Of a stretch of DNA of 61,248 nucleotides, positions 1 through 8,618 are shown in pieces. The DNA is from Bacillota bacterium (GTDB lineage: Bacteria; Bacillota; Bacilli; Bacillales_A; Planococcaceae): contig JAEXYZ010000019.1 in NCBI GenBank assembly GCA_023405135.1, positions 1 to 61,248 of the forward strand. The letters are read 5' to 3'. Below the pieces are notes generated by a model. That model was given only the letters and a program-made list of their open reading frames with translations. It did not search any database and was not told the origin of the DNA. The translations under genes and the position numbers were made by a program. Position 1 is the first letter of the stretch. Every line of letters begins with the position of its first letter.

Positions 1-311
1 TGATGAATTGAAGTGCTTGTTTCATCTCATCTTCTGTGACTTGATCGAAGTTTGTTTTCTTTGGAAAAAATTCACGTAAGAGACCATTTCCATTTTCATT
101 ACTGCCACGTTGCCACGAAGAATAGGCATCCGCTGACTTGGTAACAAGTTTGGGCTTCTTCTGATGAGCAGTTTGTATGTCGACGTAATTCTCTTGAAAT
201 CCTAGATGGACTTCTTTTTATAAATTTTGCAATTTGTCGAATAGAATAGCCTAACTCCAAGTAAGTTTCTATTTTTGAACGTTCAGATATGGTAAGATGA
301 GTATAGCTCAT
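1..311 (-). pseudogene. IS30-family transposase remnant, internally deleted and cut by the window edge
   Basis: The reading frame starts with the IS30 N-terminal helix-turn-helix (LTISERSKIETYLELGYS, then SPSRISREL) and opens at an ATG near the gene's right end. After about 55 residues the sequence jumps, in a different frame, to the IS30 C-terminal region (YSSWQRGSNENGNGLLREFF). The central catalytic part is therefore missing, and the two ends are joined out of frame. The 3' end lies outside the window. It cannot make an active transposase. Seen directly: both family signatures and the frame change. Inferred: one internal deletion of several hundred bases. Confidence 0.8.
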
Positions 312-471
312 AACGATTCCTCTTATGATGTTTGTATGGTAACTAACATTTTACACGAGGTCGTTATGGGCTTCTTTTATTTTGTCTTACAGGTGTTGCA
401 CTTAATATTACAATTCATCGTATAAAAAGAACCTTAATACTCACAATAATCTAGGTGGAGGTGAGAGGGTA

Positions 472-645
472 ATGGATAAAAATAACAATGAACGTCAAAA
501 TCAAAATAATCGTGAAGAATTTGCTGAAGATTTAAACTTCAATCGTGATCGTATTCAAAACGAGAACAATTGTGAAGAATTTTCAGAGGATTTAAACTTC
601 AGTCGTAACCAAAATCAAAATAATAACAACCGTGAAAATCGATAA
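472..645 (+). CDS. small Asn/Gln-rich repeat protein, possible gamma-type spore protein
   Basis: This 57-residue protein consists of two imperfect repeats, EEFAEDLNFNR and EEFSEDLNFSR, separated by stretches rich in N, Q and R. GGAGG and GAGGG motifs lie just upstream and a clear terminator follows. Gamma-type small acid-soluble spore proteins (SspE) have the same plan: short size, tandem repeats with an EFA core and N/Q-rich linkers, as an amino-acid store for germination. The repeat here is not the classical SspE repeat, so the assignment is a guess from composition. It could also be an unrelated low-complexity protein. Confidence 0.5.
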   Translation: MDKNNNERQNQNNREEFAEDLNFNRDRIQNENNCEEFSEDLNFSRNQNQNNNNRENR

Positions 646-660
646 GAGAATATAATTTCA

Positions 661-708
661 AAACTCCGAATTAGAACACTTATTATCGTGTCCTTGTTCG
701 GGGTTTTT
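661..708 (+). terminator. rho-independent terminator
   Basis: AAACTCCGAA pairs with TTCGGGGTTT, with a second stem GAACAC/GTGTCC inside, followed by a T-run. It ends the small repeat-protein gene. Confidence 0.8.
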
Positions 709-788
709 AATCGTGGTAAATAAATATAGAATTACTTAATTCTATATTTATAAGTCAAAAAGCTTGAGAAAATATGAATTTACCTTAT

Positions 789-819
789 AATTGACTTGTC
801 AACGATTGATAAGTCAATT
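789..819. promoter_or_regulatory. inverted-repeat operator in front of the marR gene
   Basis: A perfect 9-bp inverted repeat, AATTGACTT and AAGTCAATT, encloses a second imperfect one, CTTGTCAA/TTGATAAG. It sits 18-48 bases before the start codon of the MarR gene. MarR proteins usually bind such dyads and repress their own operon, so autoregulation is likely. Confidence 0.7.
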
Positions 820-836
820 GTAGAGGCGGTGAAAAA

Positions 837-1271
837 ATGCAGCAAACATGTGAAAGAATAAAACATATTTTTCTTATGTTTAAAAACCTTGATCGACAAG
901 TTACTCTAAATTTTGAAAAGCGAACAGGAATTAGCTTAACGAGATATGAAATGTTATATACATTATCTGAAAGAGGGAAGCTTTCACAAATAGAGTTGCA
1001 GCAATCATTAAAGATTGACCAAGCTGCGATTACAAGACATTTAAAAATACTTGAAGAAAAGTCTTATGTTATTCGTAATCGTAATGAGCAAAATAATCGG
1101 GAAGTGATAGTTCAAATTACGGATGCGGGTAAAAAAACTTTAGAGCACTGTATTTTAGACCAAAAACAATTTTTTGAAGAATTGTATTACGGATTTACGG
1201 AGCAAGAAATAGAACAGCTTCAAACATTAGTAAAAAAACTGATAGATAATAGTGAAAAACATTTAAAATAA
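837..1271 (+). CDS. MarR-family transcriptional regulator
   Basis: This 144-residue protein has the MarR size and plan: an N-terminal dimerisation helix, a winged helix-turn-helix at about residues 45-100 (SQIELQQSLKIDQAAITRHL, with wing residues RNRNEQNNREVIV), and a C-terminal helix for dimerisation. MarR proteins are dimeric repressors that leave DNA when they bind phenolic compounds or when cysteines are oxidised. The nitroreductase gene follows after a short gap, and the operator upstream would control both. The natural ligand cannot be read from the sequence. The start has the good ribosome site GAGGCGGTG. Confidence 0.9.
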   Translation: MQQTCERIKHIFLMFKNLDRQVTLNFEKRTGISLTRYEMLYTLSERGKLSQIELQQSLKIDQAAITRHLKILEEKSYVIRNRNEQNNREVIVQITDAGKKTLEHCILDQKQFFEELYYGFTEQEIEQLQTLVKKLIDNSEKHLK

Positions 1272-1294
1272 ATAATTTGAAAGAGGTTTCAAGA

Positions 1295-1921
1295 ATGACA
1301 ATTACACAAACAACAATTCAACAAGTAATGCATGAAAGAAAATCAGTTCGTAAATATAAAGAGGGTGTTGTAATTCCTCAAGAAAAATTACATACATTAT
1401 TACAAAATGCCATAACTGCACCTTCTTCAAGTAATTTGCAACCATGGCGCTTTATTGTTATTGAAGATCAACAGGTTAAAAAAGAATTACGTGCGATTGC
1501 TAATAATCAGGAACAAGTTGAAACTTCTTCAGCAATTATTGCAGTGCTCGGTGATCTTGAAATGTACAAAAATGCACAACAAATTTATGATGCGAATTTC
1601 GAACAAGGTTTCATGTCTAGAGAAATTGCTGATTTAATGATCAAAAATTCTACTTCTTTATATGGAAACTTACCAGAAGAAGTAATAAAAAATATTGTTC
1701 ATTTTGATGCAGGATTAATCTCAATGCAAATCATGCTATTAGCTAAAGATATGGGATATGATACGGTACCAATGGGTGGTTTTGACAAAATTAAATTTGC
1801 GGAAAAATTTAATTTACCTAAAAATGAAATCCCTATTTTATTAATCGCTATTGGCGAAGCAGCTACTCCTGCACATGGTACATCACGTTTGCCAATTGAA
1901 CAAGTAGTAAGATATATTTAA
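1295..1921 (+). CDS. nitroreductase-family FMN oxidoreductase
   Basis: The protein has about 208 residues and the nitroreductase fold signatures: an N-terminal RKSVRKYKEG motif that contacts the FMN phosphate, APSSSNLQPWRFIV in the flavin site, and a C-terminal segment ending in a glycine-rich, proline-containing tail. Family members reduce nitroaromatics, quinones or nitro-drugs with NAD(P)H as homodimers in the cytosol. I place the start at the ATG behind AAAGAGG; a TTG 18 bases upstream is in frame but has no ribosome site. It is cotranscribed with marR, which suggests induction by a toxic aromatic or electrophile. Confidence 0.9.
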   Translation: MTITQTTIQQVMHERKSVRKYKEGVVIPQEKLHTLLQNAITAPSSSNLQPWRFIVIEDQQVKKELRAIANNQEQVETSSAIIAVLGDLEMYKNAQQIYDANFEQGFMSREIADLMIKNSTSLYGNLPEEVIKNIVHFDAGLISMQIMLLAKDMGYDTVPMGGFDKIKFAEKFNLPKNEIPILLIAIGEAATPAHGTSRLPIEQVVRYI

Positions 1922-1986
1922 TTATTGTGTTAATAATTATCCTATGTTATATTACTAGCAATTAAATGAACGGAGGGTTGCTTAAG

Positions 1987-2022
1987 ATGGGATACATTAT
2001 TTCCGATTTTAATAGTTATTAA
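1987..2022 (+). CDS. 11-residue leader peptide (MGYIISDFNSY)
   Basis: A very short reading frame starts nine bases behind a consensus GGAGGG and ends at TAA. It is followed by two strong hairpins with T-runs and no full-length gene. This is the layout of ribosome-stalling leader peptides that control antibiotic-resistance genes (erm, ABC-F types) by attenuation. The controlled gene is not apparent: the next gene is a decayed dehydrogenase. The function is inferred from layout only. Confidence 0.5.
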   Translation: MGYIISDFNSY

Positions 2023-2292
2023 AGGCTCTACCTGTGTGTAGAGTAATCGGGATTAGTCTGCCTATTTTTAAGAAACCTATAAACGATATATTAAAATGCG
2101 CTTAAGGATGGGGATAAATCTACCCTCTTTTTGTGTTTTTAAGATTATAAAATATCCACAGCTAGAATTTACTTTAGCTGGTGGATTCTTTTCGTATAGA
2201 CTTGACTGCAAATTTTTCTATTTTCTTCACTATGAATTTCCTCGAATATTCAAAGCACAGGTAACTAGCCTGTGTTTTTTATTTTGTCTTGA
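2023..2292 (+). promoter_or_regulatory. attenuator-like leader with two terminators, no intact target gene
   Basis: Directly after the leader peptide, CTCTAC pairs with GTAGAG. Further on, ATCCACAGCTA (from 2154) pairs with TAGCTGGTGGAT and is followed by TCTTTT. A third hairpin, CACAGG/CCTGTG (from 2256), is followed by six T. Consecutive alternative hairpins behind a short reading frame suggest attenuation. No other gene was seen in this stretch of about 450 bases. Confidence 0.45.
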
Positions 2293-2373
2293 AGGAATGG
2301 ATGAGAAGGTTAATCGTTTTAAATGTAATCATAAAGAGTAATAATTTGAATAAGAAAGAGATGGTGTTTAATT

Positions 2374-3239
2374 ATGACAAAAAATAATCGTGTGTGGTTT
2401 ATTACAGGTGCAAGCAGTGGGTTAGGATATGAATTTACAAAGGCATCTTTGGAAACGGGTGATCAAGTTGTGGCAGTTGCTAGAAACATTGATAGCTTAA
2501 TGATTTGATGAAACAGTATGAGGAATAGCTTCTTCCTTTAAAACTAGATGTTACAGATAGAAGCGCGGTTTTCACTACAGTTGCTAAGGCAATCGCACAT
2601 TTTGGAAAGCTCGATATTGTTATTAACAATGCAGGGAATATGGTATTGGGGATGATTGAAGAATAGAGTGAGGAGGAGGCTAGAAGTCAGCTTGAAACAA
2701 ATTTCTTTGGAGCTCTCTGGGTTTGTCAGGCGGCTATGCCTCACTTACGAGACCAACGCTCTGGACATATAATTCAAATTTCCAGTATTGGAGGAGTGCT
2801 TTCAGGTCCAATGACTGGCGTTTACAGTGCAAGTAAATTTGCATTAGAAGGAATGAGTGAGGCATTAGCGCAAGAAGCTGCTCATTTTGGTGTGAAGCTG
2901 ACAATTGTTGAACCAGGTGGCTATTGGACAAACCTTTATGTGAATATGAACATAAGTCAGCCTTTAGACGTTTATAATCCATTAAGGGAAGAATTAGCAC
3001 AACAACAATCAGGCGGCTCGGTAGATAGTGATCCCCGCCTAGCAGCAGAAGCGATATTAAAGTTGGTGAATAGTGAAAATCCACCACTTCGATTAATTCT
3101 AGGTAGCTTTGTTTATGATATAGCCATCCAAACAGTAAAAGATCGCATTGCTGTTTGGGAGCAGTGGGAAGAAGTTAGCAGAGAAGCTGAAAAAGCAATC
3201 CCAGCACCTGTAGGGTTGTTTGGAGATAGCGATATCTAG
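2374..3239 (+). pseudogene. short-chain dehydrogenase/reductase, broken
   Basis: The start encodes the Rossmann signature VWFITGASSGLG. Later parts carry DIVINNAGN, the catalytic GPMTGVYSASKFALEG (Tyr-x3-Lys) and the PGGYWTN segment, so the parent was a classical NAD(P)-dependent SDR of about 290 residues. The frame shifts near base 2505, and two in-frame TAG codons follow (near 2528 and 2664), where homologues would be expected to have Gln or Glu. The last 167 residues are open but lack the cofactor fold. The gene is not functional unless these are sequencing errors. Confidence 0.85.
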
Positions 3240-3340
3240 AACGCTAATAATAAAAATTTTATAAATAAGTTAATTTTTGATGAACGTTGATTGATTTGTC
3301 ATTAAGGTTTATTTCATAGTGAATAGGTTAGTGAAACAAG

Positions 3341-3380
3341 AAGCAGAAAAGTTGATTGAACAACATTTTCTGCTTTTTTT
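3341..3380 (+). terminator. rho-independent terminator
   Basis: AAGCAGAAAA pairs with TTTTCTGCTT across a 15-base loop and runs into a T-tract. It ends the dehydrogenase region. The rest of the 430-base gap holds only the Zur-controlled promoter near its right end. Confidence 0.8.
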
Positions 3381-3603
3381 ATTTGAAGGTAAAAGAGCCC
3401 TTTAAAAAGCAATGCTCTTTTTAAAGTACACTTCTAAAAAGTGAAGAAACTCTTTTAAAACTCATGTGTCTTCTTAAGGAACGGGGAAATTCCAATAAAT
3501 TTCTAGTGAACATTTGCACCAATTTATGGATGATTATAAAATTTGTATTTAAAAAGTGTAATAAGCTAGATGGTAATTCATAGGGGCTTTTAACAAAATT
3601 ATC

Positions 3604-3659
3604 TTGACATTTGATTGAGTAATATGTATATTATAAATCGTAATGATTACGATTTATAA
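3604..3659 (+). promoter_or_regulatory. Zur-controlled sigma-A promoter
   Basis: TTGACA, a 17-base spacer and TATATT form a consensus promoter. Overlapping the -10 is a perfect palindrome of 14+1+14 bases (half-site TTATAAATCGTAAT). Its core matches the Bacillus subtilis Zur box AAATCGTAATnATTACGATTT exactly. Zinc-loaded Zur would block RNA polymerase here, so the zinT gene should switch on under zinc starvation. Confidence 0.93.
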
Positions 3660-3673
3660 AAGGAGTGTAATTA

Positions 3674-4417
3674 ATGGTTATTTCGTTTGGTAAGAGTTTA
3701 AACATTTTTATGATTAGTTCATTATTAGTATTGGCCGGCTGTCAAAATTTAGATTCAACTGAAAGCGAATCTAATACACCTAAATCAACTGAAGAAGAAT
3801 CATCTAATACGACAGAACAAGTATCCACAGAACAAGAAGTTGAAAGTGACCATGAACATAGTCATGCGCATGACGAAGAATCTGAAAAAATTTACAAAGG
3901 CTATTTTGATGATAGTCAAGTAGAGGATCGTTCACTTTCTGATTGGGAAGGTGATTGGCAATCTGTATATCCATATTTACAAGATGGTACTCTTGACGAA
4001 GTATTTGCTCGCAAAGCAGAGAATGGTGACATGACAGCTGAAGAATATAAGGAGTATTATAATAAAGGATATCAAACAGATGTTGAACGAATTGTCATTC
4101 AAGGTGATAATGTAACATTCTATAAAAGTGATGGGGAATATTCTGGTAAATATATTTACGATGGATACGAAATTTTAACATATGAAGCTGGAAATAGAGG
4201 AGTAAGATATATATTTAAAGTAGCTAAAGATGTTAAAGGACTTCCTAAATATATTCAATTTAGTGATCACAGTATTTATCCAACTAAGGCTGGTCATTAC
4301 CATTTATATTGGGGTGACGATCGACAAGCTTTATTAGAAGAAGTTACAAACTGGCCAACTTACTACCCATCAGATATGGATGGACATGATATTGCTCATG
4401 AGATGATGGCTCATTAA
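3674..4417 (+). CDS. zinT: ZinT/YodA-family zinc-binding lipoprotein
   Basis: This 247-residue protein begins with a signal peptide that ends in the lipobox LAGC, so the mature protein is lipid-anchored outside the membrane. An acidic Ser/Thr/Glu linker and a metal-binding stretch (DHEHSHAHDEE) follow. The ZinT domain takes up about residues 70-247, with hallmark segments LSDWEGDWQSVYPYL, GKYIYDGYEIL and HYHLYWGDD, whose histidines bind zinc. ZinT proteins capture zinc and pass it to an AdcA/ZnuA-type importer. No transporter genes are adjacent. The promoter carries a perfect Zur box, which supports the function independently. Confidence 0.93.
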   Translation: MVISFGKSLNIFMISSLLVLAGCQNLDSTESESNTPKSTEEESSNTTEQVSTEQEVESDHEHSHAHDEESEKIYKGYFDDSQVEDRSLSDWEGDWQSVYPYLQDGTLDEVFARKAENGDMTAEEYKEYYNKGYQTDVERIVIQGDNVTFYKSDGEYSGKYIYDGYEILTYEAGNRGVRYIFKVAKDVKGLPKYIQFSDHSIYPTKAGHYHLYWGDDRQALLEEVTNWPTYYPSDMDGHDIAHEMMAH

Positions 4418-4470
4418 ATTCAAAATCAGAAATATTTCTTATTTTAAAAATATAATTATAGCAAATTAGA

Positions 4471-4518
4471 AAAAACGATTAATTCCATGGTATACCATGG
4501 AATCAATCGTTTTTTTAT
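4471..4518 (+). terminator. rho-independent terminator
   Basis: A long hairpin (AAACGATT, ATTCCATGG and their complements, four-base loop) followed by seven T ends the zinT transcript. Confidence 0.85.
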
Positions 4519-4626
4519 TATAAAAAGAAATTTATCAAAAAGTTGTATACTTTTTTCTTTTACAATTGTTATATAGGTGAGTGATCACTACGAAATAAAT
4601 ATGGATATCCAAAAGTTGGTGAAGTT

Positions 4627-5142
4627 TTGAAAACTGAATGGGAGCAGCTACTCCTTGAACATGCAAAAATTGTATTTAAATATTTAATCAAAATCGGTGC
4701 TACAAAAGAGGATGCGGAAGATATTACGCAGGAAACTATTATAAAAACGATTGAATGTCTTCAACAAATTGAAGCAGAAAAAATGCGGGCTTGGATGTTT
4801 AAGGTGGCGATTCATCGCTACTATTCTATTTATAACAAAAATAAATCGGTAGTTATGTTAAACGACGAAGAATTAGAAAGTTTGAAGCCAGCGCTTGAGT
4901 ATGTAGAAAATAATTTATTAACGAAAGAGCAAGCGAATGAATTGGCAGAAGCATTGCAGGGACTTCAGCCGACATTTCAGCAGCTGCTCATTTTAAAGTA
5001 TTATATGGAACTGTCTTATAAAGAAATTGGTGTCATTTTAGACATGAAAGAAAGCATTGTAAAAACATACTTACAACGTGCACGAAAAAGCTTTAAAAAA
5101 ATTTGGGAGGAAAAAGGATATGAGCAACGGAAAGATGGATGA
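4627..5142 (+). CDS. ECF-type RNA polymerase sigma factor
   Basis: This 171-residue protein contains sigma region 2 (about residues 10-75, with the typical ATKEDAEDITQETIIKTIE) and region 4 (about 110-160, YKEIGVILDMKESIVKTYLQ), the HTH that reads the -35 element. It lacks regions 1 and 3, as group IV (ECF) factors do. It starts at TTG behind a modest GGTGA site. Its end overlaps the anti-sigma gene by 23 bases, so the two are translationally coupled. The stress it answers to is unknown. No clear ECF-type autoregulatory promoter was seen upstream. Confidence 0.9.
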   Translation: MKTEWEQLLLEHAKIVFKYLIKIGATKEDAEDITQETIIKTIECLQQIEAEKMRAWMFKVAIHRYYSIYNKNKSVVMLNDEELESLKPALEYVENNLLTKEQANELAEALQGLQPTFQQLLILKYYMELSYKEIGVILDMKESIVKTYLQRARKSFKKIWEEKGYEQRKDG

Positions 5143-6139
5143 TATTTTTGATGTGAATAAAATGGAAAAATCTATTAAAAAGGCAAAGCGACGGGCCAGT
5201 TGGAAAACTATTTTGATTACGATTGTAGTCTTAGTTGTCATCATTATTGTTGGTACAATTGCAAACAGAAATATTAACTATAGATTGGAAGGTCCGGTTC
5301 AAATATCTTCATCAGGATTTCATGAAATTTCTGCGCCGAATGAATTTATAGGAAAACTAGAACGTTATCAAGGTATATTAGGGGGAGAAAACCGTTATAC
5401 AACTTATAAAATCATCGAAGGGAAGGTCGTTTATACAGGGCAAGAAAGTTACGGATATGGACTTTTCCGTGATGAAAATTTAAATCGAATAGGAACTGAG
5501 TCGCCAATATTAATTGGCGAAAGCTTTTCCGAAGACGATTTACAAAAACAACGCTATAACGAATTAGGTCAACGGGAAATGGTCTTTTTCTACCCGTTTT
5601 TACAATATAAGACGTATCGTAACGATTTAGCATTACTGGATGACATCGGAGAAGACAAAGTAATGGAAATTGCGCTTTCCTTTGATCAAGACTACACATT
5701 CAAAGAAGTGCAGTCGATGATTCCGGACGATGTGACCCTTTCTTGGGTTTGGGTTGATGATGTTAACGAAAAGGAAGACAGTTTTCAAATGAAAGAGTAT
5801 GATGAAAATGGAGAACTAATTCGTGAATTAGACAATTTAGTTCGTTCTGAGCACACTGTTTATGGTTTCTCACTTTTTAATGCAAATGGAGATAAAGCAG
5901 AAGATCCTGTTACATCATTTATTAGTACCATTGCATCTGGACAAAAATATAAAGCTCGTTGGCAAGGGGAATATAAGCGCTTGTACGAGACATTAAGCGG
6001 AGAAGACGGTAAGTTAACAGGGAATGACTTGCGATATTACGGTGCAGTAGTCACTGGCAATACCGAAACACTATCACAATTAAAAGATTTACAATTTATT
6101 AAAGCATCATCTATTGGAGTTATTACGGATAAATATTAA
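5120..6139 (+). CDS. membrane anti-sigma factor (sigma-factor-regulator type)
   Basis: The protein has about 339 residues with a short cytoplasmic N-terminus (MSNGKMDDIFDVNKMEKSIKKAK), one transmembrane helix at about residues 28-48, and a large extracellular domain. This arrangement and the pairing with an ECF sigma gene match the Bacillus family with sigma-factor-regulator N- and C-terminal domains. The N-terminal part would hold the sigma factor at the membrane until a signal outside is sensed. I chose the ATG behind GGAGGAAAAAGG; a longer in-frame start lies inside the sigma gene and has no ribosome site. Confidence 0.8.
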   Translation: MSNGKMDDIFDVNKMEKSIKKAKRRASWKTILITIVVLVVIIIVGTIANRNINYRLEGPVQISSSGFHEISAPNEFIGKLERYQGILGGENRYTTYKIIEGKVVYTGQESYGYGLFRDENLNRIGTESPILIGESFSEDDLQKQRYNELGQREMVFFYPFLQYKTYRNDLALLDDIGEDKVMEIALSFDQDYTFKEVQSMIPDDVTLSWVWVDDVNEKEDSFQMKEYDENGELIRELDNLVRSEHTVYGFSLFNANGDKAEDPVTSFISTIASGQKYKARWQGEYKRLYETLSGEDGKLTGNDLRYYGAVVTGNTETLSQLKDLQFIKASSIGVITDKY

Positions 6140-6146
6140 TTAACAC

Positions 6147-6187
6147 AAAAAGAAGCGTTGATCTAAAAGAGATCCCGCTTCTTTTTA
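6147..6187. terminator. bidirectional terminator between converging genes
   Basis: AAAAAGAAGCG pairs with CGCTTCTTTTT, with inner stem GATCT/AGATC. A-tract and T-tract on the two sides let it serve both the anti-sigma gene and the converging yitT-type gene. Confidence 0.8.
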
Positions 6188-6213
6188 AAATTGACTTATT
6201 TTATTGAAACAAA

Positions 6214-7056
6214 TTAATTTTTATTAATATCTACAAACCCTTTCCCAAAAACATCTCTAACATCATGTATCGTAACAAACGCCGTGCTATCAATCGATTT
6301 TATAATATTCTTTAATTCTACTAATTCTTGTTTGTTGATGATTACATAAAGAATTTCTTTTGATTTTTTAGTGTAAAAACCATATCCATTGTAAACAGTA
6401 ACGCCTCTATTCATTTGTTCATTAACTTGTTTTGCAATTTCGTCGGGGTTTGACGTAATTATTGTTACGGCCTTTTTTGTATTTAAACCTTCGATAATAA
6501 AATCCATGACTTTCGTTGCTATGTATAACATTAAAATGGTAAACATTAATTTTTCGATTCCAATTATAAAATAAGAACAAAATACAACGATTAAATCAAA
6601 AAATAAAAGCCCGTAACTTACACTCCAACCTAAATATTTTTGAGTGATTTTGGCCAAAATTGTTGAACCAGCAATAGTTCCTCCAGCCCGTAAAATAAGG
6701 CCAATACCTACTCCAACAATAGCTCCACCAAATAGAGCGTTTAGTATATCTTGGTTTGATTGAATCGTCCAGCTTTCAGTAAAATGCAAAGATAAAGAAA
6801 TTGCGACTACTGCAATAATTGTATAAATCGTTGTTTTTTTATCTAAAAATTTGTATCCAACCGCTATTAATATCCCATTTAAAATGAAACTAACTAACCC
6901 TGGAGACCATTCATATAAGTAGTATAAAATAATGGTCATCCCCGTCACTCCGCCTTCACCAAAATTATTCGGAATGACGAATATATTGACGGCTAATGAA
7001 AAAATAAATGACCCGACGATAATTATTAAAATTTCTAATGCTATTTTTTTGTTCAT
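6214..7056 (-). CDS. YitT-family membrane protein (DUF161 plus DUF2179)
   Basis: This 280-residue protein has five or so hydrophobic helices in its first 190 residues, including the family segment NIFVIPNNFGEGGVTGMTII and the glycine-rich GGAIVGVGIGLILRAGGTIAG. A soluble C-terminal DUF2179 domain follows (about 200-275, GFYTKKSKEILYVIINKQEL). Bacillus has several paralogues (YitT, YqfU, YpjC, YvjA), and the transported substrate or role is unknown. It is the last recognisable host gene before the prophage. Its promoter lies in the gap before the integrase terminator. Confidence 0.88.
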   Translation of the reverse strand: MNKKIALEILIIIVGSFIFSLAVNIFVIPNNFGEGGVTGMTIILYYLYEWSPGLVSFILNGILIAVGYKFLDKKTTIYTIIAVVAISLSLHFTESWTIQSNQDILNALFGGAIVGVGIGLILRAGGTIAGSTILAKITQKYLGWSVSYGLLFFDLIVVFCSYFIIGIEKLMFTILMLYIATKVMDFIIEGLNTKKAVTIITSNPDEIAKQVNEQMNRGVTVYNGYGFYTKKSKEILYVIINKQELVELKNIIKSIDSTAFVTIHDVRDVFGKGFVDINKN

Positions 7057-7347
7057 GAGTATACCTCTTGTCTAAAATGATGTATTTATGAATTTCTATT
7101 TTGAATAGTGGAATGTTAAATATTAGTAACTAGAATAACATGAATTTTAGGAGAGTCAACCTGATATTCTAAAAGGTGAGTGATAAAGCTACCTATAAAT
7201 TTGTATTCTTTTATTACTGGCAACAATCTTAATAATTTCATATGTCATATAAAATAAAAAGACCCTAATAGAAAGCTGTTTTCAGGGTATAAAAACTGTT
7301 TGTACCCCAATTTGTACCCCAAAAACAGCAAAAAATGATATGTTAAT
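7057..7347. other. host-prophage junction region, attachment site not resolved
   Basis: This gap of 290 bases separates a host gene from the integrase, so it should contain one prophage attachment site. A short repeat (GTACCCC twice, 11 bases apart) lies next to the integrase terminator. I compared it by eye with the DNA right of the amidase gene and found no convincing shared core of ten or more bases. Confidence 0.4.
7250..7288 (-). terminator. integrase terminator
   Basis: Read on the minus strand, ACCCT and AGGGT enclose an inner AAA/TTT pairing and are followed by CTTTTTATTTT. It ends the leftward integrase transcript. Confidence 0.65.
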
Positions 7348-8511
7348 TTAAAAATTGATGACATCGTCTATGATATTAGCTGCTTCTTTTTCTTTTTGTC
7401 TAAGGGAGTGTGCATAAACTTTTGAAATTGTTTCAACAGTGTCACCCAAAATTTTAGCAACAGTTGTAATTGGTACACCCCTTGAAATTAAGATAGAAGC
7501 ACAAGTATGACGTAACCCGTGAGGAGGTAGTCTTTTTATTACACCCAATTCATAAGCTCTCTCCATTATATAATTAGGGAAGGAACGCGATATTTTTTCA
7601 CACGTTATCTCATTAATAAGAATATAGTCGTTTTTATTAAATTGCATTCCTAGAGCCATTTTTCTTTCAATCGTCCAACGTTTATATTTTTCTAAATTAG
7701 AAATTAATGTTTTACCTACATCGATTCGTCTTACGCTGTTCTCGGTTTTTGCACTACGTTCACCTAAATTATCACGAGTATTCAATATTGTAATTTCACG
7801 ATTTTCGAAATTGATATTGTTCCAACGTAAAGCTAGAGCTTCACCTTTACGCATACCCGTCGAAACCAGTAATAAAACTAAAATGAAATGTGTCATGCCT
7901 TCATGTTTCTTTACATAATTCATCAATTTTTGAAGTTCTTCTTCATTTAAAAAATCATCTTCACCAACTTCAAAATGTTTTGTTTCATATCTTGGCAGAT
8001 TTACAGTAGTGATTTTGTTTTTTGTGATTAGTTCATCTTCGACAGCTACATTTATTGCAGCATTAAGAACAGCATGAATAGTGCGTACAGTAGAAGTAGA
8101 GTATCTCACAGCAAGCTTGTCTACAAATTCCTGATAAGTAGATCTTGTAAGTCGAGGTAATTTAATGTGACCAATTTCCGGATTAATATGATGTTCAATT
8201 GCATATTTATATTGCTCTGCTGTACTGACTTTCCACTTGGATACGTTTTGGTTAAACCAGGTTGTCATCCAAGTACTAATCGTTATATTTTGGCTCTCAA
8301 CTTGTTGTAGATTTCCTTTTAAAATCTCCGCTTTTAATTCTGTTAACGCTAATTCCGCATCACGTTCATTATCAAAGCCTTGTTTTGTTTTTTCTCTACG
8401 TTTACCTGAGTGGTCATAGAACCGATACCTATAAGCATATTTTTTTACTTTACCATCTTTGTACCAATATATATTTTCTTTTTTTGTTTTGTTTAATTGT
8501 TGTCTAGCCAT
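7348..8511 (-). CDS. int: tyrosine site-specific integrase
   Basis: This 387-residue phage integrase has three parts: an N-terminal AP2-like arm-binding domain (YRYRFYDHSGKRREKTKQGF), a SAM-like core-binding domain (about residues 65-165) and the catalytic domain. Catalytic residues are visible as the Arg in STGMRKGEALALRW, the HxxR box in PHGLRHTCASILISRGVP and the Tyr in KVYAHSLRQKE. It recombines attP with attB for integration and, with an excisionase, for excision. The missing excisionase may be one of the small XRE-type proteins. Its place next to yitT fits a prophage left end. Confidence 0.95.
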   Translation of the reverse strand: MARQQLNKTKKENIYWYKDGKVKKYAYRYRFYDHSGKRREKTKQGFDNERDAELALTELKAEILKGNLQQVESQNITISTWMTTWFNQNVSKWKVSTAEQYKYAIEHHINPEIGHIKLPRLTRSTYQEFVDKLAVRYSTSTVRTIHAVLNAAINVAVEDELITKNKITTVNLPRYETKHFEVGEDDFLNEEELQKLMNYVKKHEGMTHFILVLLLVSTGMRKGEALALRWNNINFENREITILNTRDNLGERSAKTENSVRRIDVGKTLISNLEKYKRWTIERKMALGMQFNKNDYILINEITCEKISRSFPNYIMERAYELGVIKRLPPHGLRHTCASILISRGVPITTVAKILGDTVETISKVYAHSLRQKEKEAANIIDDVINF

Positions 8512-8618
8512 TTTTTCACCTCAATTATTTTACCGGGCAGGTGCATTATGAGATTAATTAACAGCTAACTTTTGCATCACTCCCTTCAATAAAATGCGAA
8601 TGTATGTTCTTTTTAGTT

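Noticed and set aside
2096..2341. 81-codon frame in the leader region
   Set aside because: It spans two terminator hairpins, has no ribosome site and resembles no protein.
7057..7347. Search for attL/attR repeats between the integrase flank and the region after the amidase
   Set aside because: Only short AT-rich matches were found, too weak to name. The right site may lie outside the window.
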